From: Clostridiales bacterium
Lineage (GTDB): Bacteria; Bacillota; Clostridia; Oscillospirales; Feifaniaceae
Reading direction: 5' to 3'
Assembly (NCBI GenBank): GCA_012719075.1
Contig: JAAYBB010000019.1
Location: forward strand, 1 to 48,033
Length of the DNA: 48,033 nucleotides
In this document: positions 32,684 through 40,537 of the stretch, one piece after another
How positions within the stretch are numbered: position 1 is the first letter of the stretch
Layout of the letters: every line of letters begins with the position of its first letter
Made by a program: the position numbers and the translations under genes
Notes under the pieces: model-generated
Told to the model about the DNA's origin: nothing
Database searches by the model: none
What the model saw: only the letters and a program-made list of their open reading frames with translations

Positions 32684-35170
32684 TCACACGACCGGCAGCG
32701 GGACCGCCGCTTCGGGCTGCGGCGCCTGCGCGGGGCGCAGCGTCGCGCACATCTCGCCGTCCCGCGCCGTAAAGACCACCGTGTCGCCTGGCTGCATCTT
32801 GCGCTCCAGCAGCAGCTCGGCCGTGCGGTCCTCGACCTCGGTCTGCAGCGTCCTGCGCAGCGGTCTCGCGCCGTAGATCGGGTCAAAGCCCTTCTGCACC
32901 AGCAGGTCGACGGCGCTCTCCTCCACCTCCAGCGTGACGCCCATGGGCGCCATGCGCTGCGCCAGGTCGCGGACCATGTTGCCCGCAATGGCGCGGATGT
33001 GGTCGCGGCTGAGCTGGTGGAACACGATGATGTCGTCAATGCGGTTGAGGAACTCCGGCTTGAAGGTGCGGCGCAGCTCGGTCATCACGCGGTCGCGGAT
33101 GAGCTCGTTTTCGCGCCGCTCGCCGCCATCGCCCGCATCGGCAAAGCCGAGGGTGGCGCGCCGCTCGGTGATGTCCCGCGCGCCCAGGTTGGAGGTCATG
33201 ACCACCACGGTGTTCTTGAAGTCGACCGTGCGGCACTGCGCGTCGGTCAGACGGCCGTCGTCCATGATCTGCAGCAGGGCGCTCCAGACGTCGGGGTGGG
33301 CCTTTTCGATCTCGTCGAACAGGATGACGCTGTAGGGCTTGCGGCGGACCTTTTCGGTCAGCTGGCCGCCCTCGTCGTAGCCGACGTAGCCGGGCGGCGA
33401 GCCGATCAGCTTGGAGACCGTGTGCCGCTCCATGTACTCCGACATGTCGATGCGCAGCATGGCGTCCTCGTCCTGGAACATGGCCTCGGCCAGCGCCTTG
33501 CAGAGCTCGGTCTTGCCGACGCCGGTGGGGCCGAGGAACAGGAAGGTGCCGATGGGGCGCTTTGGGTCCTTGAGGCCGACACGGCCCCTGCGGATGGCCT
33601 TGGCCACCGCCGTGACCGCCTCGTCCTGCCCGATGACGCGCCTGTGCAGCGTGTCCTCGAGCCGCAGCAGGCGGGCGCTCTCGTCCTCGCTCAGCATGGT
33701 CACCGGAATGCCGGTCCAGGCCGAGACGACGGCGGCGATGTCCTCGGGCGTGACCTCGGCCGCCTGGCCGGCCTGCAGCCCCGAGCGGTTGAGCTCGAGC
33801 TGCTGGCGCAGGGCGTTCTGCTTGTCGCGCAGCAGCGCGGCCTGCTCGAAGTTCTGGGCCTCGACGGCCTGCTGCTTCTCCTGCTCGACCGACTCGAGCT
33901 CCTGCTCGAGCGCCCGCAGGTGGGGCGGCGCCGACAGGCGCTGCGTGCGCACGCGCGAGCCGGCCTCGTCGATCAGGTCGATGGCCTTGTCGGGCAGGTA
34001 GCGGTCCTGAATATAGCGGGCCGACAGCGTGACCGCCGCCTCGACCGCCTCGTCGGTGATCGAGAGGCCGTGGTGCTCCTCGTACCGGGAGCGCAGGCCG
34101 AGCAGGATCTCGATCGACTGCTCCTGGGTCGGCTCGTCGATCTGGACCGGCTGGAAGCGGCGTTCGAGCGCGGCGTCCTTCTCGATGTGCTTGCGGTACT
34201 CGTTCAGCGTGGTGGCGCCGATCACGTGGATCTCGCCGCGCGCCAGGGCCGGCTTGAGGATGTTGGCGGCGTCCACCGCCCCCTCGGCCGAGCCGGCGCC
34301 GATCAGCATGTGCAGCTCGTCGATGAACAGGATGACGTTTTTGGCCGCAATGGCCTCCTCGAGGTAGGCGTTGATGCGCTCCTCAAAGTCGCCGCGGTAC
34401 TTGGTGCCGGCCAGCATTTTGGTCAAATCCAGCGAGAGCACGCGGCAGCCGGCCAGGTTGTCCGGCACGTCGTGGTCCTGGATGCGCTGGGCCAGGCCCT
34501 GCGCGACCGCGGTCTTGCCCACGCCCGGCTCGCCGATCAGCACCGGGTTGTTCTTGGTGCGCCGCGAGAGGATCTGGATGACCCGCTGGATCTCCTCCTC
34601 GCGGCCGATGACCGGGTCGAGCCGGCCCTGCGCGGCCTGTGCCGTCAGGTCGGTGGAGTAGGCGTCGAGCGTCTCGGTCGAGGCCGGCTCGGCCGCGGCC
34701 CTGGCGGCCGCGATCCCGCTGCGCGGCCAGGTGTGGCCCAGCGCGCCCAGCAGGTCGGCCGTGATGCGGGAGCGGTCGACGCCGGTCGAGTCCAGCAGCC
34801 GGACGGCGCCGCAGTCGGGCAGCTCCATCATGGCCAGCAGCAGGTGCTCGGGCTCGACCTGGGCATGGCCCAGCTTGCGGGCCTGCGCCTGCGCAAGCTC
34901 CACCACCTTCTGGCCCTCGGGCGAGAGCGACATCATGGGCATGGGGCCGGCACTTGCGCTCTGGCCGTACCGCTCGATCCAGTCCTGGATCAGCGGGTGG
35001 TCCAGGCCGGCGCCGCCCAGCACACGCGAGGCGGTGCTCCGCTCGTCGCGGGCGACGCTCCAGAGCAGGTGCAGGCTGCCGACCAGGTTGTGGCGCAGGG
35101 ACGAAGCCAGCCAGAAGGCGTTGTGCATGGCGGCTTTGCCCCACTCGGAAAACGCCTGGTTAGGATTCAT
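32684..35170 (-). CDS. clpC: AAA+ unfoldase ClpC
   Basis: 828 aa HSP100 that unfolds substrates for ClpP. N-terminal Clp_N repeat domain (residues about 1-140), first ATPase with [12 protein letters not shown] and [12 protein letters not shown], a middle coiled-coil with UVR-like [18 protein letters not shown], second ATPase [14 protein letters not shown] with [12 protein letters not shown], and the ClpP loop region GFADAGD (the usual LGF sequence reads LGF in [10 protein letters not shown]). ATG 35170 follows AAGGAGG. It overlaps mcsA by 11 nt and is the last gene of the ctsR operon. Confidence 0.95.
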   Translation of the reverse strand: MNPNQAFSEWGKAAMHNAFWLASSLRHNLVGSLHLLWSVARDERSTASRVLGGAGLDHPLIQDWIERYGQSASAGPMPMMSLSPEGQKVVELAQAQARKLGHAQVEPEHLLLAMMELPDCGAVRLLDSTGVDRSRITADLLGALGHTWPRSGIAAARAAAEPASTETLDAYSTDLTAQAAQGRLDPVIGREEEIQRVIQILSRRTKNNPVLIGEPGVGKTAVAQGLAQRIQDHDVPDNLAGCRVLSLDLTKMLAGTKYRGDFEERINAYLEEAIAAKNVILFIDELHMLIGAGSAEGAVDAANILKPALARGEIHVIGATTLNEYRKHIEKDAALERRFQPVQIDEPTQEQSIEILLGLRSRYEEHHGLSITDEAVEAAVTLSARYIQDRYLPDKAIDLIDEAGSRVRTQRLSAPPHLRALEQELESVEQEKQQAVEAQNFEQAALLRDKQNALRQQLELNRSGLQAGQAAEVTPEDIAAVVSAWTGIPVTMLSEDESARLLRLEDTLHRRVIGQDEAVTAVAKAIRRGRVGLKDPKRPIGTFLFLGPTGVGKTELCKALAEAMFQDEDAMLRIDMSEYMERHTVSKLIGSPPGYVGYDEGGQLTEKVRRKPYSVILFDEIEKAHPDVWSALLQIMDDGRLTDAQCRTVDFKNTVVVMTSNLGARDITERRATLGFADAGDGGERRENELIRDRVMTELRRTFKPEFLNRIDDIIVFHQLSRDHIRAIAGNMVRDLAQRMAPMGVTLEVEESAVDLLVQKGFDPIYGARPLRRTLQTEVEDRTAELLLERKMQPGDTVVFTARDGEMCATLRPAQAPQPEAAVPLPVV

Positions 35171-35540
35171 GGGTGCAGGCCTCCTTTTCGGATCGTGTAA
35201 TTTCGTCGCGCAGCCGGGCGGCCTCCTCGTACTGCTCAAGGGCGACGGCGCTGCTCAGCTTTGCGCGCAGTTCGCCCAGCCTGCGGCGGCGGCGGAAGTC
35301 CTCGTCCACAACGGGGAGCGGGGCGGGGATCTCCGCGGAGGGGGCCTCCTGTCCGGGCACCGGGGCGCCCCAGCCCGCCATCTGGGCCATCAGGGCCGGC
35401 CAGTTGGCGAGGGCCGCCGCGGACATCTGCTTGAGCGCCTCTGCGCAGTGCTCGCAGAGGTGGATCTCGCCGGACTGCCCCATATAGTTGAACTGGAAGC
35501 GAATGGTCGCCTCGTGTTTGTTGCAGTGGTTGCACAGCAT
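35160..35540 (-). CDS. mcsA: McsA-like zinc-finger, UVR-motif protein
   Basis: 126 aa. Two CxxC pairs at residues 3-6 and about 29-32 (CNHCNK; LCEHCAEAL) form zinc sites, and the C-terminus has a UVR motif (ALEQYEEAARLRDEITRSEK). In B. subtilis McsA activates the arginine kinase McsB and acts as ClpC adaptor. mcsB, normally next, is absent and clpC follows directly. Family members usually have additional zinc-binding cysteines; here only two pairs are seen. ATG 35540 follows AAAGGAG by about 8 nt; the TTG directly before it is not needed. Confidence 0.87.
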   Translation of the reverse strand: MLCNHCNKHEATIRFQFNYMGQSGEIHLCEHCAEALKQMSAAALANWPALMAQMAGWGAPVPGQEAPSAEIPAPLPVVDEDFRRRRRLGELRAKLSSAVALEQYEEAARLRDEITRSEKEACTHES

Positions 35541-35608
35541 CAAAAATCACTCCTTTGCGCCTGGGTTTGCAAAAATGGCTGGGCGGCGCGGTGCGCCCCG
35601 CCGGCGGG

Positions 35609-36061
35609 TCAATAGACGGTCTGGATGAGCATCTGCCGAAAAACATCCGCCCGCACGGCGTCCCGCAGTTCGGGCGGGAGCAGCTTGAGCGCCTGGTCGC
35701 CGAGTGCCGCCTCCATCAGGCGGGCCGACTGCTGGTCGATGACCTCGGTGCCCAGCAGGTTGGACAAAAAGGCCCTGACCGTGCCGCAGTCGATCTCCTC
35801 GCCGATGGCGTTGACCGTGTGGATGACCAGGTTGCGCGGGTCGGTCCGAATGCGGCGGATGCGGATGTAGCCGCCGCCGCCCCGCCGGCTCTCCACGATG
35901 TAGCCGTGCTCGGGCGAGAAGCGCGTGGCAATCACATAGTTGATCTGACTGGGCACGCAGTTAAAGCGCTGGGCAAGTTCGGACCGCTGCAGTTCGGCAC
36001 AGCCGTCCTCGCCCGCCAGCGCGTCGTTGATGAAGCAGGCAATCAGGTCGCTGATCCGCAT
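35609..36061 (-). CDS. ctsR: Class III heat-shock repressor CtsR
   Basis: 150 aa dimeric winged-helix repressor of clp genes. The N-terminal domain has LAQRFNCVPSQINYVIATRF (helix-turn-helix) and the glycine-rich wing ESRRGGGGYIRIRR that senses heat and contacts DNA. Length is normal. A CtsR operator overlaps its own promoter, so the operon is autoregulated. Regulation of CtsR by McsB cannot come from this locus. Confidence 0.95.
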   Translation of the reverse strand: MRISDLIACFINDALAGEDGCAELQRSELAQRFNCVPSQINYVIATRFSPEHGYIVESRRGGGGYIRIRRIRTDPRNLVIHTVNAIGEEIDCGTVRAFLSNLLGTEVIDQQSARLMEAALGDQALKLLPPELRDAVRADVFRQMLIQTVY

Positions 36062-36079
36062 GGCGCAGCTTCCCTCCCT

Positions 36080-36102
36080 TTTGACTTTGACTATATTTGA
36101 CC
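36080..36102 (-). promoter_or_regulatory. CtsR operator
   Basis: On the minus strand GGTCAAA (36102-36096), TAT spacer, AGTCAAA (36092-36086), directly followed by a third GTCAAA (36085-36080). The 7-3-7 arrangement is the classical CtsR box. It lies just downstream of the -10, so binding would block transcription start. Confidence 0.9.
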
Positions 36103-36111
36103 TTTAACCAC

Positions 36112-36140
36112 AGTATAGAATCTCCGGCGCAAAATGTCAA
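36112..36140 (-). promoter_or_regulatory. Promoter of ctsR-mcsA-clpC
   Basis: Minus strand TTGACA (36140-36135) and TATACT (36117-36112), 17-bp spacer: a near-consensus vegetative promoter, as expected for a repressor-controlled stress operon. Confidence 0.88.
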
Positions 36141-36238
36141 CCGCCGTCCTCTGGAATTTATTGAAATTCACGAAAGTGTCGTGATATGTTTAGCCATTCT
36201 ACACAAAAGCCAAGCGGCAGGCGCGGCCCTTGCAGGCA

Positions 36239-36397
36239 GCCGCCCACAGGCGGGCCTGTGCCGGGCCGACCGCGGCACCCGGTTGCCCCGATGCGGGGGA
36301 GGCTGTCCGTTCCCCCGCATCGGGCGGCGCACCCCGCCGGGGTGCGCCGCCGCGGTCGGCCCGGCAACGGGGCCGGTTTCCGGCCCCGTTGGGCGGC
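36239..36397 (+). repeat. R2 structured repeat, copy b
   Basis: 159 bp with the same plan as 31506-31665. Closing stem GCCGCCCA/TGGGCGGC; first hairpin CACAGGC/GCCTGTG (T-A pair of copy a replaced by G-C); an 18-bp inner stem TGCCGGGCCGACCGCGGC with its exact complement, enclosing CCCGATGCGGGGGA/TCCCCCGCATCGGG and GGCGCACCCC/GGGGTGCGCC; last hairpin AACGGGGCCGG/CCGGCCCCGTT. Inner stems differ in sequence from copy a yet all remain paired. Confidence 0.75.
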
Positions 36398-36480
36398 GGC
36401 CTTCCGGCTGCAAAGCAACTACAGGGGCGCCTTTCCCACTCCAGCCGATCGCTCAACCAACAGATGCAGCCCCTAAAATA

Positions 36481-36512
36481 GCAGGGCGGGCCCCCGCGGG
36501 GGCCCGCCCTGC
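36481..36512. repeat. Perfect 32-bp GC palindrome
   Basis: Arm GCAGGGCGGGCCCCCG repeated as its exact complement. It is the end of an approximately 88-bp segment (36424-36512) that recurs with divergence at 36743-36830. There is no T-run, so terminator activity is doubtful. Confidence 0.6.
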
Positions 36513-36796
36513 GCCGATGTTGAACCCATCATCGCAGGTCAGCTTGGCGAGCGCTCGCTCCAGCGGGGGCAGCAACGCTCCGGTCCAATCCCCCGCCCGC
36601 TCCTGTCCAACTCCGACGGTTTTCAGGCAGGAAAAGACCCTCGTTCGCACCTGTGCCGCACCCTTTTGGCAATTGCGCCGCACAAGCCCGCTTGGGGATC
36701 CAAACGGCGATCCACATCCATCCTTGCCGCGGACTTGTTATAAGGGCTGCCTTTCCCGATCCCTCAATTATCCGCTGTAAATACAGCCCCCAAAGC

Positions 36797-36830
36797 AACA
36801 GAGCGGGCCCCCGCGGGGGCCCGCCCTGTT
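36797..36830 (-). terminator. Probable terminator of the CoA-transferase genes
   Basis: 17-bp arms (AACAGAGCGGGCCCCCG and complement with one mismatch) 24 bp after the stop of the downstream CoA-transferase. The trailing minus-strand sequence TTGCTTT is only weakly U-rich. It is a near-copy of the palindrome at 36481. Confidence 0.55.
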
Positions 36831-36853
36831 ATTTTGCATTTAACGATCCGGCT

Positions 36854-38164
36854 CTACCACAGCATCAGCTGCTTGGCCTGCTCGCGCAGTTCGTCGCGGA
36901 AGTCGGGGTGCGCAATGGCGATCATGTTCTCCACGCGCTGGCGCACGGTGCGGGCCTTCATCGGGGCAATGCCGTACTCGGTCACGATGAAGTCGATGTT
37001 GTTGCGGGACATCGTCACGACCGAGCCGGGCGTCAGCATGGACTTGATCTTGGAGAGGCGGGTGCCGTCCTTCTTGGTAACGGCCGAGGCAAAGGCGATG
37101 ATGGACTTGCCGCCGGGGCAGTGGATGGCGCCCTCGGCCGTGTCGTTTTGGCCGCCGGTGCCCGAGAACTGGCGCGGGCCGATGGTCTCGGAGGCGATCT
37201 GGCCGGTCAGGTCCACTTCGATGCAGGTGTTGATCGAGCACATCTTGTAGTTCTGGCAGATGAGCCAGGGGTTGTTGACAAAGCTGAAGGGGTACAGGTG
37301 CACGCTGGGGTTCTCGGTCACAAAGTCCACGAGCTTCTGGCTGCCCGAGACAAAGCCGCCGATCAGGCGGTTGGGGAAAATGGTCTTTTTGCTGCCGTTG
37401 GCCACGCCGGCCAGCACGAGGTCGGCCATCGAGGAGGTGACCATCTCGGTGTGGATGCCAAGGTCCTTTTTGACCAAAAAGGCCTGCGCAACGGCGTCGG
37501 GAATGGCGCCGATGCCCAGCTGGATCGTGGAGCCGTCCTCCACCAGCGAGGCCACGTTTTCACCGATCGTGCGGTCCACGTCGGTCAGGGGGCCGGGCTC
37601 AAAGGTGTTGATCGGGCTGTTCTCCTCCACGATGTAGTCCACCATGTCGATGTGGATCTCGGTCTCGCCGTAGACGATCGGGATGTTGGGGTTGAGCAGC
37701 AGCACCACGAGGGGGGTATTCTTGATGGCGCGGTAGCTGGGGGTGCCCAGCCCGTTGAAGGAGTAGCCGTGGCGGTTGAAGGGGCAGCCGCCCAGCAGGT
37801 AGACGTCGTAGGAGTACTCGTCCAGCCAGCGGTCGGAGGAGGCGTGCAGGTGGGTGGGCACGTGCGAGACGACCCCCCTGGCGTGGTTCTCACGCTGGGT
37901 CGGGCCGTAGAAGCCGCTCCAGGTGACAAACTTGTCCTTGTAGGCGTCGTCCCAGAAGTAGGGGTACTTCTCGGCGCCGCCGCCCACGCCGCCGTGCAGC
38001 ACGACCGGCTTGGTCAGGCGGTCGGCGATGGTGTGCAGGTTGCGGTAAAAGCTGCGGGGCTCGGCGCCGCCGCCGCTGGAGCCGATGACGGCACCGTCCG
38101 GAATCTTGGTGTACAGCTCCTCCATGGTGATGGTCTTGGCGTTGATTTTTTCTTGTAAGGTCAT
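36854..38164 (-). CDS. Acetyl-CoA hydrolase/transferase-family CoA-transferase (copy 1)
   Basis: 436 aa, family I CoA-transferase of the Cat1/AbfT/But group, which moves CoA between acetyl-CoA and short acyl-CoAs (butyryl-, 4-hydroxybutyryl-, propionyl-CoA) in fermentation. Visible are the family segments LGIGAIPDAVAQAF, LGIHTEMVTSSMADL (probably holding the catalytic Glu), GGFVSGSQKLVDF, and the acyl-CoA loop SGTGGQNDTAEGAIHCPGGK. The substrate cannot be fixed by eye. AGGGCGGTG precedes the ATG. Downstream partner of a paralogue; the last 130 residues are almost identical between the two. Confidence 0.9.
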   Translation of the reverse strand: MTLQEKINAKTITMEELYTKIPDGAVIGSSGGGAEPRSFYRNLHTIADRLTKPVVLHGGVGGGAEKYPYFWDDAYKDKFVTWSGFYGPTQRENHARGVVSHVPTHLHASSDRWLDEYSYDVYLLGGCPFNRHGYSFNGLGTPSYRAIKNTPLVVLLLNPNIPIVYGETEIHIDMVDYIVEENSPINTFEPGPLTDVDRTIGENVASLVEDGSTIQLGIGAIPDAVAQAFLVKKDLGIHTEMVTSSMADLVLAGVANGSKKTIFPNRLIGGFVSGSQKLVDFVTENPSVHLYPFSFVNNPWLICQNYKMCSINTCIEVDLTGQIASETIGPRQFSGTGGQNDTAEGAIHCPGGKSIIAFASAVTKKDGTRLSKIKSMLTPGSVVTMSRNNIDFIVTEYGIAPMKARTVRQRVENMIAIAHPDFRDELREQAKQLMLW

Positions 38165-38213
38165 ATTGCACCGCCCTAAGTTAATTGTTGTCGGGTCCTG
38201 CGTATGTGCTGGT

Positions 38214-39521
38214 CTACCACAGCATCAGCTTGTTGGCCTCGGCGCGCAGCTCGGCGCGGAAGTCGGGGTGCGCGATGGCGATCAGGTTGTCCACGCGCTG
38301 GCGGATGTTGCGGGCCTTCATCGGCGCGATGCCGTACTCGGTCACGATGAAGTCGATGTTGTTGCGGCTCATGGTCACGACCGAGCCGGGCGTCAGCATG
38401 GACTTGATCTTGGAGACGCGGGTGCCGTCCTTCTTGGTGATGGCCGAGGCAAAGGCGATGATGGACTTGCCGCCGGGGCAGTGGATGGCGCCCTCGGCCG
38501 TGTCGTTCTGGCCGCCGGTGCCCGAGAACTGGCGCGGGCCGATGGTCTCGGAGGCGATCTGCCCCACCAGGTCCACCTCGATGCAGGTGTTGATCGAGCA
38601 CATCTTGTAGTTCTGGGCCAGGGTCTTTGGATGGTTGACGTATTCGAGCGGCAGTAAGTAGACGCTGGGGTTGTCGGCCAGGTAGTCGTACAGCTTGGTG
38701 CTGCCGGAGGCAAAGCCGCCGATCAGCTTGCCGCGGTGGATCGACTTCTTGCGGCCGGTGACGACGCCGGCCAGGGCCAGGTCGGCCATCGAGGAGGTGA
38801 CCATCTCGGTGTGGACCCCGAGGTCCTTCTTGTCCATAAAGGCCTGCGCGACGGCGTCGGGAATGGCGCCGATGCCCAGCTGGAAGGTGGAGCCGTCCTC
38901 GACCAGCGTGGCGACATACTGGCCGATGGTGCGCTCGGTCTCGCCCGAGGGCACGGGGTCAAAGGAGTTGACCGCATGGCCCTCGCCGCCGTCGATGAAG
39001 TAGTCGATCTCGTCGATGTGGATCTCGTTGTCGCCGTAGACGATCGGGGCCTGGGGGTTGGGGCAGCAGACCACGATGTCGGCCATGCCCATGGCGCGGC
39101 GGGGCGGCGTGTTGAGGGGGGTGCGCACAAAGCCGTGCCGGTCGACCGCGGTGGTGCCGAGGAAGACGATCGAAGGGGTGTGGACATCGAGGAAGCGGTC
39201 CATGTAGGCGTGCAGGTGGAGCGGCGTGATGGAGATGTTGCCCCCCTGGGCCTCGCGCTCGCGTTGCGGGGCGCCGTAGAACTCCGAGGTACACTCGAAC
39301 TTGTCCTTGTAGGCGTCGTCCCAGAAGTACTTGCAGTTCTTGCCGGCGTTGCCCTGGTAGACCTTGACCGGTTTGGTCAGGCGGTCCGCGATGGTGTGCA
39401 GCTGCTCATAGACCTGCGGGATGCCGGTGCCGCCGCTGCAGAGAACGCCACCGTCCGGAATCATGTCGAGGATCTCCTGGACCGTTCTGGTCTTGCGCAT
39501 CACGTTTTCCTGGACTGTCAA
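38214..39521 (-). CDS. Acetyl-CoA hydrolase/transferase-family CoA-transferase (copy 2)
   Basis: 435 aa, paralogue of the next gene downstream with the same motifs (LGIGAIPDAVAQAF, LGVHTEMVTSSMADL, GGFASGSTKLYDY, SGTGGQNDTAEGAIHC). The N-terminal two thirds are clearly diverged (FECTSEFYGAPQREREAQGG against FVTWSGFYGPTQRENHARGV), suggesting different acyl substrates or heteromer formation (inference). TTG start 39521 is supported by GAGGTGA six nt upstream; ATG 39500 would lose the paralogue-aligned N-terminus. First gene of the pair, with its own promoter. Confidence 0.9.
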   Translation of the reverse strand: MTVQENVMRKTRTVQEILDMIPDGGVLCSGGTGIPQVYEQLHTIADRLTKPVKVYQGNAGKNCKYFWDDAYKDKFECTSEFYGAPQREREAQGGNISITPLHLHAYMDRFLDVHTPSIVFLGTTAVDRHGFVRTPLNTPPRRAMGMADIVVCCPNPQAPIVYGDNEIHIDEIDYFIDGGEGHAVNSFDPVPSGETERTIGQYVATLVEDGSTFQLGIGAIPDAVAQAFMDKKDLGVHTEMVTSSMADLALAGVVTGRKKSIHRGKLIGGFASGSTKLYDYLADNPSVYLLPLEYVNHPKTLAQNYKMCSINTCIEVDLVGQIASETIGPRQFSGTGGQNDTAEGAIHCPGGKSIIAFASAITKKDGTRVSKIKSMLTPGSVVTMSRNNIDFIVTEYGIAPMKARNIRQRVDNLIAIAHPDFRAELRAEANKLMLW

Positions 39522-39579
39522 TTGATTTCACCTCATTATTTAAAATTAAAACAAAAGAGTTCACTATACAGACAAAGTT

Positions 39580-39608
39580 AGTATACTGATTTGGCAAGAT
39601 AATTGCAA
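39580..39608 (-). promoter_or_regulatory. Promoter of the CoA-transferase operon
   Basis: Minus strand TTGCAA (39608-39603) and TATACT (39585-39580), 17-bp spacer, 58 bp before the TTG start. Confidence 0.7.
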
Positions 39609-39722
39609 GGTCATGCCCCGTAAATTGCCCTGTGGATTTTGAAATTGGGGGCCGAAAAACGCCCAAAAGTCGCCGCTTTGGCGGCTCCTTTTTGTCCGCA
39701 TGCACAATTTTGTGCACTTCGC

Positions 39723-39751
39723 TTGATTTTAAGGCGAAAATTCGTTATAAT
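39723..39751 (+). promoter_or_regulatory. Promoter of the purine operon
   Basis: TTGATT (39723-39728) and perfect TATAAT (39746-39751) with a 17-bp spacer, giving a purE leader of about 210 nt. Confidence 0.78.
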
Positions 39752-39775
39752 GGAAGGCGTATTCGCATCGCAGAA

Positions 39776-39868
39776 ATGGGGGTGATCGCCGTGCGCAAGG
39801 CCTCTCTTGTGGGGCAGTCTGCCGCCAAGGGCAAGCTGCATGCGGCGGGCCCGATCCAAATTGTGTGA
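39776..39868 (+). CDS. Possible leader peptide upstream of purE
   Basis: A 30-codon frame (MGVIAVRKASLVGQSAAKGK..., ending IQIV) lies just after the predicted transcription start. An inner GTG at 39791 has a better ribosome site (GGGGGTGA, 5 nt before). Its stop codon overlaps the left arm of the following hairpin, the geometry of a translated leader. No codon run hints at a particular amino acid. It may equally be chance. Confidence 0.35.
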   Translation: MGVIAVRKASLVGQSAAKGKLHAAGPIQIV

Positions 39869-39894
39869 GCATCCGTGCAAGCGGATGCTCTTGC
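39867..39894 (+). promoter_or_regulatory. Leader hairpin before purE
   Basis: GAGCATCCG/CGGATGCTC with a TGCAAG loop followed by TTGCTTT, a terminator-like structure 79 bp before purE. Possible attenuation site for the purine operon; no purine riboswitch core is recognisable. Confidence 0.5.
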
Positions 39895-39968
39895 TTTGCA
39901 GTTGCCAGTCAGGCGGACCTGCGGTGTCCCCGCGGGGGCAGGATGGAAAGGGGAGGGGGATTTTCGTC

Positions 39969-40472
39969 GTGCACAAAAAGGTGTTGGTGGTCCTGGGCAG
40001 CGACAGCGACTACGAGGTGATGCGGGGCTGCTTTGCGCAGCTCGCGCGGTTTGGCGTCCCGTTCGAGGCGGCGGTCTGCTCGGCCCACCGGACGCCGGCG
40101 CAGGCGCAGGCGCTCGCGGCCGAGGCGGCGGCCGAGGGCTTTGGCGTCATCATTGCCGCGGCCGGCAAGGCGGCGCACCTCGCGGGGGTGCTGGCCGCCC
40201 ACACCACGCTGCCGGTCGTCGGGGTGCCGATCAAGTCCTCTGCGCTGGACGGGCTGGACGCGCTGCTGTCGACCGTGCAGATGCCCAAGGGCGTGCCGGT
40301 GGCGACGGTGGCCATCGACGGCGCCGACAACGCGGCGCTATTGGCCGTGCAGATGCTGGCCCTTTCGGACGGGCGGCTGGCCGAGCGGCTGGCGCAGGCC
40401 AAGCGCGACATGGCGCAGGAGGTGCTCCAAAAGAGCGGGGCGCTGCAGGACCGCCTGGCCGAGTTCCGGTGA
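39969..40472 (+). CDS. purE: N5-carboxyaminoimidazole ribonucleotide mutase PurE
   Basis: 167 aa class I PurE, converting N5-CAIR to CAIR in purine synthesis. [14 protein letters not shown] binds the phosphate, SAHRTPAQ holds the catalytic histidine, and [19 protein letters not shown] and [19 protein letters not shown] complete the site. GTG 39969 follows GGGGAGGGGG; the frame is open further upstream, but family N-termini begin here. The product needs a PurK partner, not seen in the window. First gene of the purine operon; purC, which often follows, is absent. Confidence 0.95.
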   Translation: MHKKVLVVLGSDSDYEVMRGCFAQLARFGVPFEAAVCSAHRTPAQAQALAAEAAAEGFGVIIAAAGKAAHLAGVLAAHTTLPVVGVPIKSSALDGLDALLSTVQMPKGVPVATVAIDGADNAALLAVQMLALSDGRLAERLAQAKRDMAQEVLQKSGALQDRLAEFR

Positions 40473-40537
40473 CCCCTTTGTGAGCGGCCTTTTGCAGGAA
40501 AAATAACAGATAAAACATAAAAGGTGAGATAGAGCTT

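Larger units (their letters stand above)
36141..36853. other. Repeat-rich gap between the CoA-transferase and ctsR genes
   Basis: 713 bp without a supported gene. It holds R2 copy b (36239-36397), a duplicated segment ending in GC palindromes (36424-36512 and 36743-36830), and a stretch at about 36515-36740 in which nothing is recognised. Confidence 0.7.
39522..39968. other. Divergent intergenic region, CoA-transferase and purE
   Basis: 447 bp holding two back-to-back promoters, a hairpin AGTCGCC/GGCGGCT with T-run (39668-39697) of unclear ownership, a short leader frame and the purE leader hairpin. Confidence 0.7.

Noticed and set aside
32642-35200. An 852-codon frame on the plus strand opposite clpC
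   Set aside because: The ClpC frame carries both Walker sites; the opposite frame has no family features.
36097-36780. 227-codon frame in the gap upstream of ctsR
   Set aside because: It begins inside the ctsR operator region and runs through R2 and palindromes; no recognisable protein features.
39700-39968. Purine riboswitch before purE
   Set aside because: The conserved three-way-junction core sequences of the purine aptamer are not found.
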